DNA from: Incurvaria masculella
Taxonomy: Eukaryota > Arthropoda > Insecta > Lepidoptera > Incurvariidae
Assembly: GCA_946894095.1 (NCBI GenBank)
Contig: OX335645.2
Coordinates: forward strand, 15,027,001-15,091,000
Length of the DNA: 64,000 bases
Reading direction: 5' to 3'
Below, one piece after another: positions 25,244 to 37,230 of the stretch (position 1 is its first letter; the number at the start of each line of letters is the position of its first letter). The notes under the pieces were generated by a model. That model was not told the origin of the DNA. It searched no databases and worked only from the letters and a program-made list of their open reading frames with translations. Both the position numbers and the translations under genes were made by a program.

Positions 25244-25640
25244 TGTCCTTTTGTCATTGAATGAGTATTCATTCCTTCAACCTGCTACATTTAATCATAG
25301 ACTCCATCTTCTTAGGGCTATTATCGAAAAATATGTAAATGTAAAACTTTAACATATACATAAAACCAATCCGGGGATAAAAGCCGCCACAAAAGGACAA
25401 AAGCGTAATAAACTGAACCAATTTGAAGGAAATAAAAAAACAATTAAAAAGAAAGAACTTAGTGGTTTTTATCAAAATACCATCACACATTTACGGCGAA
25501 CGGCAATAATCATCAACAGGTTTTACATAACACTGTACTGACTATTATTTGGACTATTTTTTAGCATCTAAAACGCATTGAACGAAATTTTTAAATGCAT
25601 AAAATGCAAACATGGACAATTCAAGGATAATCAATATTAT
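25244..25640 (+). pseudogene. P-element-like transposase remnant, long copy
   Basis: In the plus frame ending at the TAA at 25352 the translation runs EYSFLQPATFNHRL then HLLRAIIEKYVNVKL. The pattern LLRxIIxKYVxVKL resembles the C-terminal part of P-type/THAP transposases found in insect genomes. Only a short stretch is open and no catalytic region is visible. With the THAP-like exon 2.3 kb upstream, this suggests a decayed P-like element, but the link is an inference from two short matches. Confidence 0.35.
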
Positions 25641-26650
25641 TTGTTTTGCAATGTTTGACCCATACTTGCAATACATTAATGATTCCCTCTTTGTGTTTAT
25701 TTTATTTTATGATTTAAATATTAAAAATTGTGTATATTCGACTTTATTAATTTATCCTTAATATCGATGACTTTTACTCAGAAAAACGATGGTTTAAAGA
25801 ATGATTCAATTAATATTTTTTTCATTTTCCCGCTTGCAAATTCGCGAAAAGATTATTTGATGCCTTGTTAACTATACAATCATGGTACTACTTGTTCTGA
25901 CCACTATCACTAAATAGGAACTTTAATATTTTAATGTACAATACAATATATTGTTATTTATTTTTGTGATCATTTTTGGCAACCCTGCCGTTTCCACTTT
26001 CATTTTTCATTTAGTTTTGACGCGCCATTCTGGTCAAAGGGCTTAGCATGCGCGCATCGTTGATGTGTCATGATGGATTAGGATTAAATTTTGCACTATA
26101 TCTACGACCAGACGTCACAAATGTCACCATCCCTTTTTCTCATGCTATAACTAATTCAATTTAAGGAAATTGTTGTCTCATTTCATTCTTCCGCGATTAG
26201 ATGAATCTATTTGTCACTTTTTTGCATGATGCATTTCCTTATACCTTGGTCCTGCTCTATTACCCTTTACATATTAGAGTTTGGTGTGCATGTAAAAGTA
26301 TAGGTGTGTGAGTTTTTTTTAAAAATAGGAACGCTTTTGAACTATCGTCAGTATGGAGGTACCGTATCCATTATTTTTCATCTAAGTTTATTACAGCAAT
26401 ACACGTCTAATATTTCAATTACCTTGCGAAATATCCGTCCGAGGAATCCATCGTCGACCGACGCACGACACCACAGAATACGAACTTAGCTCGGCCGATT
26501 TAGGAAATTCGCCATAATTCGTATACGACAGCTAGGTTGCCAGATTGGGTGTAATATTTTGCCCCGGTTCTCTTACTTTCTATGCATTAATACAAAATCT
26601 ACAAAAAACTTTCCCTTATTCATTGGGAACGTCTTTTAGCGGACCACTCG

Positions 26651-26740
26651 CAGCGGGCCAAAGTGTCCAGAGTGCTGATCAGCGGATAAAATGCTAGCGG
26701 GCCGAAGTGTCCAGAGTGCTGATAAGCGTGTTAATTTATG
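26651..26740. repeat. 45-bp tandem repeat, two copies
   Basis: The unit 'agcgggcc(a/g)aagtgtccag' followed by 'agtgctgat(c/a)agcg' occurs twice in a row. It directly adjoins the foldback element that begins at 26744. Confidence 0.8.
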
Positions 26741-26743
26741 GCT

Positions 26744-27069
26744 GGGGTCCGAATTGCGCTCGAGCACTGATAGCGTGAATTCAGCTGCTCCGAATCGCGC
26801 TAATAGTGCTTAGAGCCTCAATTACAAGTTACAAATCACTTTTTGAAATGTTATGGAGGGCTTCGATTCCGCATGTTTTCATCATTAAATAAAGCTGGGA
26901 AAATGTTCATGGCCAAATGCCAGCTCTATTCAATGATGTAAGCCTGCGGAATCGAAGAGCACAGCGAAATTTTGGTTAGAGATTTACTCGTAATGGAGGC
27001 TCTGAGCACTGTCAGCGCGATTCGGACCAACTGTATTCACGCTGTCAACGATGGAGCGCAATTCGGATC
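26744..27069. repeat. Foldback element upstream of NGDN
   Basis: The left arm (26744-26825) and right arm (26990-27069) are inverted copies sharing 'gcgcaattcgga', 'gtgaata/gaattcac' and 'gaggctctgagcact'-type blocks. A second, inner inverted pair carries 'cttcgattccgc' and 'gcggaatcgaag'. The element is non-coding and ends about 400 bp before the NGDN start codon, so it lies in or beside the NGDN promoter. Confidence 0.75.
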
Positions 27070-27477
27070 GCGGTCTAGTACTAGTATTAATATATTCTGT
27101 GGTTGATCTCGTTCAGATGTTCTCTATTCTCTCTCTATAGTCTGTGTCTATATTCTATGGTTGATCTGCACGCGCACAGCAAGCGAAGCGTTTTCATACT
27201 CTTTGGCGCACAGAGCATATAATATCACGCGACCAGCGCGCGACGCTTTTGTGCCTTTTTGTTTTGTTGAGTATTTTGCATTGTGCCTATCGGCTTTTCA
27301 AGGGTCTAGCGCTAGTTTTTACTCATGGCCGTGTGAGCTTTTCTGGTCCGAATATGGTCCCTGCAAGAAACCTTTAATCGGTAACTTTCTTCATCAACGT
27401 GATCACACGACGCGTTCGCTAACCTTACCACTGCACTGGTCCATTTTCATCTGCTGTCGGGAAATAAGTCATCCAAA

Positions 27478-30003
27478 ATGGTGCAGGTGAGGATGATCAG
27501 TTTATTTTTTAGGTCTAAGTATGAACCTGACAACCCTCTGAAAACGCAACATTAGGTAAGAAATAAAAAACAAGATTTGTTTTTTATTGTTACTAGCTAT
27601 TATACCTATACCTGAATTATTCTTTATTCAAGCTTAGCTCGTAGCCTATTGGCACGGTCTACCATACCAGAGGTCTGGTTCATGCACCACTTTCTTTCTC
27701 TTTACGAGTTGCATAAATGCATTTTGTCACAAATACGAGCTGCTCCATGGTTCGGAATCCATGTAAAACTACTATAATGTATATAGACTATCTTGTATGT
27801 GGGTACAGTATTATATCACTGGCCTAATCTGTCATTTGTAAAGAAATAGTTATGCAGGTAAACAAAACTTGCAACGGTATAAGATCCCCAGTTTCTGGAA
27901 TGCAATTTTGGCCTTGGATCCAATAAAACATACTATCCAGGCCGGTCCAGGTGCTCCGAGACAGGTATGACGTTGCCTTGGAAACTTGCTAGGATTGGAA
28001 ACGGATTTACCTTGGCAGAGAAAACACAGCATTGCATCTTGCGAACATTGAAGGCGACAATGTTCTACTGACCCCAGTTGGCTACTTTCTCGAGAACATT
28101 TTCCACCTAACCAATTTACCACAGAACCCCTCGCTAGGCTGTGCATCTCTGCCGATATCTTTATACTGACCCCACATAAATTATATTTTATTGTTATTAT
28201 TTTTACTTGTACAACTTTAAAGGCTTTTATTTTTTATTTTATTGCATGGCTTTAATGAATTGATATGTATTCAAAACTGTGTGCTCAGTGTACTGAAAAA
28301 AATAGGATGTATTCTACAGCATTAAGTGCTTACAATTGCTTATTGCATACTTGAAAAAAAAAGCTGTACTGAATATAGAATTTGAAATATGAAAATTATT
28401 CTTTGCTTTATGATAACTGGGGTTCTGTACCTAGTTAATTTCATTTCATTTATTTAAACTTTTGGCAGTCAAATTTAAATTATCTCAGTAAAGAAGAACT
28501 CCCAAATAAACTCCACTATTTACATCTTTTTTCCGTCTACAATAATAAAATACACACTTGGACCTAAATGCTACTACTACTACTAAATAAGCATTGTGTT
28601 AAATTGTAGTGATATTTGCAACAATTTCGGCTTGTTTTTGTTGCATGCCGCTCTTCTCTTTTCATCATTTGACACCACTCATTTCGCACATTCTTGTCAT
28701 TTGGAAAATGGAAGAAATACTTGTTTGGTGTTATTTTGGTTGTATTAGTACACGAGGGCACTTTACATTACTTACAAGGTTTTACAAAATACGCATGCAG
28801 CATGCCACATACAGCACGAATGCGAAATTTGATAAAAAGACCGAACACATAAGAAAGAAGAACCACTAACAAATATACACATTATACGTTAAATAGACTG
28901 TACATAGTCGACAAAACAATGATTAATTGTGTTCCACCATTTTGCGGCCGCTGGTTAGATTGAGGAACATCAGCTGGTTAACATCTACTCTTTGAATAAA
29001 TTTGCTAAAGAGTCATCTCACTGCTGCTGTAGGGTGTAACGTGTAGTGCTTAAGGTGTGGTCTGAAGACCTATGTGATTGTTTAAAGATGGAAATGATTG
29101 TTGCAGGCGATGGAAGAAACTGAACAACAAGACCTGGGGCAAGCCCTGCGGCTGCTTGGGGAGATGAATAACAATGTACAACAAGTGGGCGATCTCGTGG
29201 ACCACATGCTTCTCCGCGTGCGTACCGGTCAACTCTCCACTGACAAAGGTTTGAGCTTCTTAGAGATGAAATACCAAATGCTCTTAAGTTACCTCATTAA
29301 TCTGACGCATATAGTCTTGCGAAAGTGCTCCGGCGAAAAGATTGAATCGGACCCGTCAATCGACAGGCTGATAGAGATACGAACAGTTCTGGAGAAGATT
29401 CGTCCCATCGATTCCAAGCTGAAGTACCAAATCGACAAGCTCGTCAAAACTGCAGCAGTGGGTGCATCCACTGATGACGACCCGCAGACTTTCCGTGCCA
29501 ACCCTGATAACCTCTTGAGCAAAGTGGGCGATGATAGCGAGGACGGCAGTGAAGGCTCCGACGACCAAGATGTGCCCAAGGATAAAAATACCAAATCCAA
29601 CGTGTACGTTCCGCCCAAACTCGCCGCCGTGCACTTTGACGATTTTACTAAATCTGATGCAGACAAAAAAGTTAAGGAGCGTAAGAAGAAACAAATGCTG
29701 AATTCGAGTGTCATGCGAGAGCTGCGCGAGGAGTATTCTGATGCCCCGATGGAAGTCAGCAGCGGCACCCATGTCAAGCATTCAATATCAAAGTATGAAC
29801 AAGAGAAGACTGAATACGAGGAAAGCTATTTGACTCGTTTGCCTGTCACGAAGGCAGAAAAAAATAGACGTAAAAAATTAACCACGGTGGGCATGCTAGC
29901 AGACGAAATCACAGGTGCAGGGAGCAGTCACGGGGGAGCTAACAAAAAGCGAAAATTGAAGACAAAGAAGGGGAAAGGATTCAAGAAACGTCGCATACAC
30001 TAA
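27478..30003 (+). CDS. NGDN: Neuroguidin (Sas10/Utp3/C1D family)
   Basis: This nucleolar protein of the Sas10/Utp3/C1D family acts in small-subunit ribosome biogenesis; the vertebrate protein was also described as an eIF4E-binding partner in neurons. Two coding exons are called: 27478-27486 (ATG GTG CAG, donor GTGAGG) and 29107-30003 (acceptor TTGTTGCAG). They are in phase and give 301 residues, against 315 in human. The Sas10/C1D domain covers residues about 10-110 with GLSFLEMKYQMLLSYL and EIRTVLEKIRPIDSKLKYQI. An acidic stretch rich in D/E and S follows, then YVPPKL, SSVMRELREEYSDAP, and a Lys/Arg-rich nucleolar-type tail ending KGFKKRRIH. The start codon is set by the 9-bp first coding exon: exon 2 opens in frame and its first internal ATG would lose only four residues. 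A poly(A) signal candidate lies near 30563-30570. Confidence 0.95.
27631..27775 (+). repeat. SINE head copy in the NGDN intron
   Basis: The sequence carries 'agctcgtagcctattggcacgg', 'ataccagaggtctggttcatgc' and 'gttcggaatccatgtaaaact', the same order as the tRNA-headed SINE at 43974. It lies 145 bp beyond the first splice donor of NGDN. Confidence 0.6.
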
Positions 30004-33000
30004 TGATCAAAAGGGATACTTGTCAATAATGTTTGGCTGCATGACAAGTTTAATTGCAGTGTTTTTGTTTGAAATCATCATAAGTTCAGGTCAACCACGC
30101 GTGGGAAACAATCAATGCATATATTTAATTTCTAATCGCATACTCTTTTAGATGCATAAAGGAGCGTCCAAAACACATTTCCTTGCAAAAGAGATAACTT
30201 TCCTTAAAGAAGTGACAGCGAAAAAAATCATATATGTAATATTCAAGTTAGTTCAATGTTTAAAAATAGTTAGGATACAGGGTAACAAACTTAAATATTA
30301 GTGAAGTTACACATAATATTGATACTATAAATCAATATTTTCAAAATCATGTCTTTATAAATGTACGGGTCCTGCATAGTGAAGTACAAATGTCGCCCCT
30401 TTTATATCAAAGTATCTATGTAATAATAAAATTTCACGAACATCAAGTATTATATTATGTATTTACAGCAATTTTAAAAGCAGCATGCGATTCTAAGTCA
30501 ATGAGGTGCTAAGTTATATAAAACTGGGATTTTATGCTGCTTTTATTGCTTAAGGTACATTAAAATAAATCGAAAAATATTTCCATTTACACAGGTCTTC
30601 ATAAATTATATAGATACAATGTGCTGCTAATATTTACAGTATACCAATATACTTATGTATGTTTTTAATTTAAAGTGCTGCTAAAACTTGAACGTAAGCA
30701 TTTGTTTAAATTTTTTGTGATGTAGAAACAAAACAATAATTATATAAATTATAATTATAAAAACCGACATAAAGGAGTTATCCAACCGGATCTCCAGGGC
30801 TCTTTAGCCTCAAAACCGATATATTTATGATAGAATTCGAAACCATCGGTAATGATTTTTTGTTATTAGAATTTTGAAATATTTCAATGTTCATGAAAGT
30901 TCATAATAACATTACACATATTAAAAAAATATCAATAATTTCGTAAGCGGAAGAAGCCATTACGCCATGCTTGTGTGGCAGGCTACATCTCGCATTGAAT
31001 ATTCCTCATTATAACTCTTGGCCCTCAAACAATTTGCCCTGAAATATCGACATTACGTTAATTAAGAATGTTCGTTATTTCATATTATGTTATATTTGTT
31101 TTACTATTCCATGAACATTTTCCTCCCTGTAATGGGAAAATGTTCCCATTGTTCTTACATTATTTAATACATTCCAATATGGTTTTTTCTTTCTGTTATG
31201 GCAATAATAACTCTTACAATCGTTTCATTCAGTCCATTGGTTGGAGGTTCAGGCTAGTTCAGTCTGATTGCGCATCTCTTAGTGCATCGACACCTATTAC
31301 ATGTTCTGTGCATTGACGCTCGCGACTGCGACCTTCCATGTCTCTCGGACTTCTGTTGTGCTAAAAGTATTATGTATATGCTATGCCACAGAATCGGAAT
31401 AGAATAACTTCTCTTTTATGAGTATTCCTACCGCACCAATAATGTCTTAACCCAACAAGAACAAGATACGGCGAAACGGCCGCAGCGGCGTATAGGCTCA
31501 AAGGCACAATTACCTTGGTTAGGGTACTAGTCATATATGAAGAGAAATAGGCCGTAGCATCTCAAATATTCCTTTATTTGAGGTATTTAACGTCTAATAT
31601 GATTTAGTTTTGCGACCAAATACATCTCTATTGGTAAAGCAAATGCTCCTGAATAGGTGCCGTGTAGGGTTATAGGAGGCTTCTGCTGACGTTTCTGAGA
31701 CCTTTCAGTGCCTGAGATCTATCAATTTGGATTCATCTTAACCAAAACAATTTAACCATGGTAATTTAATCCAAATACACAAAAAATTGTAACTTTGAAA
31801 TGTTCTTTAGATATGTAGGTACATTATGATTCTGTTGCCATCATTTCATCAATTGATTGTTTAATATTGTTTAATTTCATTAAAGAAAATGATTTACTTG
31901 AAAAAATATGGTTGTTTGATAGTAATTTTAATAATGACTTGTGTCCAACAGAAATAAAATCAAGAATCTCGGATTTTGTGTGCATGTGTACGTATCTTCT
32001 CCTTCTAAACAGCTTGACATATTTTAATGATTTTTTAATGTACTACAGAGTCACCTGGATCGGTCGTTAGCTATAGTTGGTACCGGAGGGTGGATCTGTT
32101 GTCGCGATTTTTTTTTAACTGACCATGTCAATAACACCCTCGAAAGTTTCTGATTACATTTTACCGGGCTCTGTTTGGGTGAATCTCCAAAACGAAATCG
32201 ACCAGAGCAGAGCCGAGAACCTCAGTTATAGCTTAATAAAAATTATCTTAACACTTCCCTAACTCGGACAATCATAGCCGATTATTATTATTATAAAACG
32301 TGATATGGGTGGCACTCATACCTCATCTCGCCAAATCACGCACAGCACAGGCACCATACGGGCGGAATTTTGGACCATTGCAGAGCTATCGAGGTAGGTT
32401 GAATCGCATTTGAAAACTCCGAGGTTGTGGGTTTGAGGGTATCATCTAGCCTGGAAATAACTGTTTTGAAACTTTCTCGGATTGTAAAAAAGTTGCCTTT
32501 AAAATTTGTGACAGGCAGGTGTCGTTTAAGTGGAAGAATAATTTGTTAAGAAATTATTTTAAATGGGGCATGAAAAATTTGCCATACATGTTACTATAAA
32601 TTGCTGAGAAAAAACACTTAAAATGCCTTTTCGTAACATATATGGATTGGCATACTTTGTGCACTATTAATGGTGTCAGAATAATTAAATTCACTTGTAT
32701 TTTGTTCGTGTTGGGTAGGACAACATAGTTGATTAGTGACGAAAACAGTTGAGTAATTGAATTTGCCTGATTCATAGTTGACCATATTTTTCCTCATCAT
32801 AGGCACTCGAGAGTGAAATCTAAATAATTAAAAAACCTTAATGTAAATATCGTAAATACTTTTAAACAACAATTATACGACTGAATTGCCAATTATATTA
32901 GAAACGTATGCCCCAAACCGTGTAGGACAATACGCATGTACAACTATGATATAACTTAATGTTGCAACCAAAAGGTGTATCTGGAAACCTCGACACAACC

Positions 33001-34229
33001 ATTAATAATATATATTTGCCGGTCAGGTATGTGCAACTATGTAGGTCTGTAAGCTTCAGGCTTCCGGGAATTTCGGCAGGGCGAGCACTGAAATTTTGCA
33101 GCGTGCTTCTGCGATTGCAACCGCAAATCGTTGCAACTTATTGCGCGTTCCGATTTGAATTGTAAACTAATACACTGCTAAAAGCGTATACAAGCGTCCC
33201 GAATCAGATTGCACGCTCAAAGCAGCAAGCATTACAAACTATTCGAACCATTTGTTTACGCAAACAAAACAACAAACATGGAACATGGAATAAGTTGAAC
33301 TGGAATTTTCAACTAAGGTACATTCAAAGGTTTGTGAAAAAACACGGTGGAAAGACGATAGACTACTCTTTAGAAACATCAAAAAGTGACATTGACAGTT
33401 GCTCACCCAGTGCCCTACCTCCAAAGCGTGAGCAAAGCGTGACCAAAGCGTGTACGGCATTGCGTGACACAGCGCTAACTTCATACCGTTCACGGGACGC
33501 CATTTTGAGGGCTGTAAGCGCTAATCGAACCAGTTTTGAGCGTGCTTTTGGTAACGATGGTTCAAATCGGACCGCGACCTTATTGGATGCTCGCACTTGG
33601 GGTCAATAGACTTGTTCTACTATGACACTTGCATAAAATAGTTGTTCGTCTCATTAAAGCCTGCAGCACTGGTGCTACTATTGTAAAACTGCATGTGCTG
33701 GCGTTTAAATTTCAACTTTTTAAGATAAATATCTTCCTATATCTAAAAGTACATAACATCTAAAATATGATTGGCAACAGCCAAAGAAGTCTGCAAAACC
33801 CACAAATTAAACCATATCGGTCTGAAAGTCACTCTGAGGCTGTTAATGTGTAAGATAATATTTGAATTTTTGTTATTTTTTTTAAAATGATTTGTGTGTG
33901 TATTGTAAGTTAATTTATTACATCCTCCTACAGACAGTGCTGCAGTCATTGTTATATAATGTCACACTTCCAAATGCTCTTATGTAGAGAGGTCTACGTT
34001 CTGTAATTGTAATTTGTTTCCTTTTTATTTCATGTTAGTTTTTGTAACACTGATCTGTTGTTTCAAACATGCTTTGTTATTTTTGTTGTGGTTCACTTTA
34101 ACTGTTATTTTCATAATAATTTATTTGCGATGTTTCTTTGCAAATTTTAATCGTATTTGTTACGTATATTTACTTTTTTCAATTTACTTTGAAATAACAA
34201 TAAACTGCCATTGGTAAAATTAAGTCTAT
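30004..34229. other. Convergent spacer between NGDN and CFAP95
   Basis: The two flanking genes point toward each other, so this 4.2 kb holds both 3' ends. I see no further gene. The sequence is AT-rich, with a 'gagccgagaacctcag'-type dispersed repeat near 32160-32225. The open frames at 31068, 31867 and 33295 have no family features. Confidence 0.5.
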
Positions 34230-34235
34230 TTTATT
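34230..34235 (-). terminator. AATAAA poly(A) signal of CFAP95
   Basis: The hexamer reads AATAAA on the minus strand and overlaps the TAA stop. A U-rich stretch follows on that strand. It supports the third exon as the gene's last. Confidence 0.5.
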
Positions 34236-37230
34236 TTTTCGGTGGAAAATCTTGAATCCCACTAGCTGGATCGAAGGATAGATAGCGGAAATGCCTTAGT
34301 TCTCGAATGTGACCTATTGGAGTGTGCGTGTCCAGGCATTGGTAATCCCCCTTTGGTGGTGCGGTGCCATGGTTGTGGGTCAAATCCGAACGTATGACTC
34401 GGTTCACCAGCCAGGTTGGGGAGGGCATAGCGAGCTGAAAAACAGATGTATAGGTTTAGCGGTGTTCCGACCCATAAAACAACTTTTCGACCCAAAGTAA
34501 TTATGAATGTTACATATTTGTGCATTAGTGCAATTAGAACAAGCCTACAACCGTGAGGCGGAGGTTCCATAAAAGGAGGAATGAACTGTGGACGGCTCCG
34601 GCTATAATGGGGTGAGAATATGTTATGTGGAACACCGTTCTCTGAGGAAAGTATGCGGAGAATACAAGTTCTGAAATAGCAGTGTCAACTGAAAGAACAC
34701 AAGACGAGTATTGGGATTGGTATAGTTCGCGCCAAACTTAAATGTGTCTCTAAGATTTGAACGTGTACTCTATGCCCTTGCCTCAAGAGGGTTTTTTGTG
34801 CGCGCGAAGCGCATTTATGTTTGGCGCGTAGTGTATGCTCATGTGATTTGGACACGTAAAGCTATGAAAGTATGACGAAACAGATTTACAGAGTGGAATC
34901 GAGTGGAAGTGACTTATTCAGGCGGCCTAGGAGAACGAGCACCACCCAGATTGAAGAATTATTTCGTAAACACGTAGTCATAGAGCATGTATGAAAACAT
35001 GTATGTCTGTAGAGGAAGCGAAATAAGTACACTGTGATCGTATTGTATCTCTGCCTACCCCCCCGGGCAAGCGGTGAAATGGCATGCATGTATGTGATTC
35101 TAGCCGTAGTAGTTGCGGCCACAACATTTTTAGAATTTCAAGTTAGTTGATAAATTAAGTATTGATAGGTAAACTACACTTACTGTTTACTGTTTATGAC
35201 ACTAAAATGTTCATTGCCACTCAACCTTCTTTCGTTCAGTGCGATGGCACTAACCCTAACAATGCCGCCTATTGACACCACCACCTAGTAAGTAAGGAAG
35301 TATCTACAGTTTTACGTGGAATCCGAACTACGACTAGCATCAACGGTCGAACGGTCACCCATCCAGAACCCGGACCGCGCCCAATATTGTTTAACGCCGA
35401 TGATCGAAAGTCACGACTGACGTCTTGGGCTACGGAGGCTGCACGCTAAAATTCCATCAAGGCATCTCACAATGTGACAAATAATTGCTCGTTGAAAGTT
35501 GCAGTCGAGCATCCTAGATAACACTCAGGCTGGGATAAATAGTCGTAACGGAAACTAAGGCTAACAACAAGTAGTACTTTATGACGTCACTTTGCATTAC
35601 TTTGATACAAAATGTGTCAAAGTGACGTCACAAAGTACTACTTTTCGGTAATCTTAAGTTTCTGTTACGACCATTGGTTACGACTATTTATCTCCCAGTC
35701 ACTATTTGGGATTGGAACAACATCTGGCAACAAAGCAGGTAAAACACGCATTATTGCATAAAATGAAAACAATATATTTTGGTTTAAACCCTGAAAACCA
35801 GGTCTGCCTTAGGTTTTAGGAGTATCCTTAGTCCCGAATTGCAGCTTCGGCTCGCCATCACGTTTCAGGTTTTTGTTAGTTAAAAGTGACAAACAGTGAC
35901 AAATAACTCATCCACCGGGCACTCGATCTTGACAAGGCTATAACGAATCCACTATCGAACCATGTAGCAAATCAGCTCTGTTGCCCTGTGTGTTCCATGC
36001 AGGTTCAGTTTTACATTGCGACATTTGCCACCCTCACCTAAGAGGCGCCCGTGGGCTTTCGAACTTACTAGGATGCTGCTAAAACCATCCTGGCCGGCTA
36101 GTCTTCTTCACACCATATTCGAATGGATGGATTCAGGGGGGGGGGGGGAGTAATTGGGGACTTAACCCCTTTAGCTGGGTCTGGTCGACTAATCCACAAG
36201 GTTTCGTGCTGTCATTGGTGTCATGTTCCCCCCTTGACCTCGGCAGGGAGTTCATCCCCTAGTTTATCGTACCTTTATGCTAATTTATAGGTGCTTACCG
36301 GTTTCATCACAGAAGGACGAGGGTTTCTGTAGTCGTCCTGTTGTGTAGAAATGTAGTGCATTACGCCAAAATCCTGAGGAAGTTGCGCAAGATTGGCTTT
36401 CTCCATTAGTTTGTTTCTTCCAGGAGTGCTTAACAGATAATTTTACATCAATTAAAACGTAGTTCATATAAAATATCACACAATTAGTTTTATATCCTTT
36501 CAGCTAGTTGCATGGCTGCAATGGTAGCATGGACCGTCGTGATATTTTCCCGATGGATCGTATTTCGGTAGGAATTAGTTGCCATGCCGGGACCCTCTTC
36601 ATGACCACGGCTACACTGTATGTAAAACACAGACTTTTTTTATCTAATTTTTTCTTCCATGCTGTGGTACCAACCCGGGCGTGCTTAACCTCCCCACCTA
36701 GTAGGGGAAGGGGACGTACAGTTTTACATGGGTTCCGAACCATGGAACAGATCGTATTCGTAATTAAATGCTCAGAAAGGGAAAGCAAATGGTGCATGAC
36801 CGGGGCGAGCATTTGAACCCATAACCTCTAGCATGAAAGGAGATTCCTACATTTAAAGATCAACCAATAATTTCGCAAAGTAACTAGAAATCAGTGATTT
36901 TAGAGATACTATAGCTGTAAGCGACACTTACTCTGTGCATGGATATGAAGTAAAGTTCACAAGTGGCTTGAATTCATTAATCGGGTCTTCCCTCGTCCAA
37001 ACTTGCTCCAGCATATCGTGTGTTTCGGTGTTCCAGTGCCCCTGGTCACAGTTGCCGAGACGATCGTAGGTCGACATGTGATTGCTTAAAAAATCCTTGT
37101 AGACATCGTGATCCTTTACCTCCGCGTCCGCAGCGTACTCCCAGAGGTGCACTTTCACGTGTTTGTCATAAGTGTTCTTGTTGAACAACACCTTGGCTGG
37201 TTTCTTCGTCATTGCACTTCTAGTGCACAT
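34231..37230 (-). CDS. CFAP95: Cilia- and flagella-associated protein 95-like (C9orf135 family)
   Basis: Three minus-strand exons join in phase: 36932-37230, 36299-36428 and 34231-34434, giving 210 residues (human C9orf135/CFAP95 is about 229). The donors are GTAAGT, then GTAAGC. The best evidence is residues about 53-72, where S-T-Y-D-R-L-G is followed by H-W-N-T-E-T-H-D; this matches the family's STYxRLG...WxSETH signature, and the preceding KVHLWEYAA fits too. Residues about 105-145 (LPQDFGVMHY, STQQDDYRNP) fit the later conserved part. Exon 3 (ending FDPASGIQDFPPKK) is less certain: it is called because it is open, has an acceptor and matches phase 0. In mammals the protein is an axonemal/sperm protein. 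The start could instead be the ATG at 37212. The poly(A) signal AATAAA overlaps the stop codon. Confidence 0.7.
35262..35440 (-). repeat. SINE fragment in CFAP95 intron 2
   Basis: This inverted fragment carries 'cacctagtaagtaaggaagt', 'acagttttacgtggaatccg' and 'cggtcacccatcca'. A similar arrangement occurs near 52240-52330. Confidence 0.45.
35530..35698. mobile_element. 169-bp foldback MITE in CFAP95 intron 2
   Basis: The ends are CTGGGATAAATAGTCGTAAC and the complement (GACTATTTATCTCCCAG). The interior is also palindromic around 'aagtagtacttt..gacgtcactttg'. A partial relative lies at about 60705-60790. I see no certain target duplication. Confidence 0.75.
36578..36845 (-). repeat. SINE copy with tRNA-like head in CFAP95 intron 1
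   Basis: This inverted SINE is complete at the head. On the minus strand the B-box-like 'ggttatgggttcaaatgctcg' precedes the body. The copy ends about 90 bp short of the exon 1 splice donor at 36931. Confidence 0.6.

Larger units (their letters stand above)
18900..27477. other. Spacer between TM9SF4 and NGDN
   Basis: This 8.6 kb spacer is divergent, since TM9SF4 points left and NGDN points right. A GC-richer stretch at about 19420-19570 and its surroundings are candidates for the TM9SF4 promoter and non-coding first exon. Bases 20238-20263 form a perfect palindrome. Bases about 21420-21930 hold two 'GTACGGAACCCT' repeats with GGAC/GGAT tandem tracts. The stretch from 22.5 to 25.7 kb holds a 159-bp MITE, a THAP-like exon and P-element-like debris. 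Three ATTGG boxes lie at about 24379-24470. Bases 26650-27069 are tandem and foldback repeats just upstream of NGDN. No intact gene was found. Confidence 0.5.

Noticed and set aside
24211..25640. A CRISPR-like or regularly spaced repeat
   Set aside because: There are only two copies, with unequal spacing and one internal deletion, in a eukaryotic genome. They are transposon fragments.
33295..33609. A 104-codon plus-strand frame
   Set aside because: No domain, signal peptide, splice partner or start context supports it, and both strands are open over the same stretch.
34886..35122. A possible additional CFAP95 exon
   Set aside because: The segment contains a dispersed repeat ('catgccatttcaccgcttgcc'-like), and including it would break the phase that already joins exons 2 and 3.
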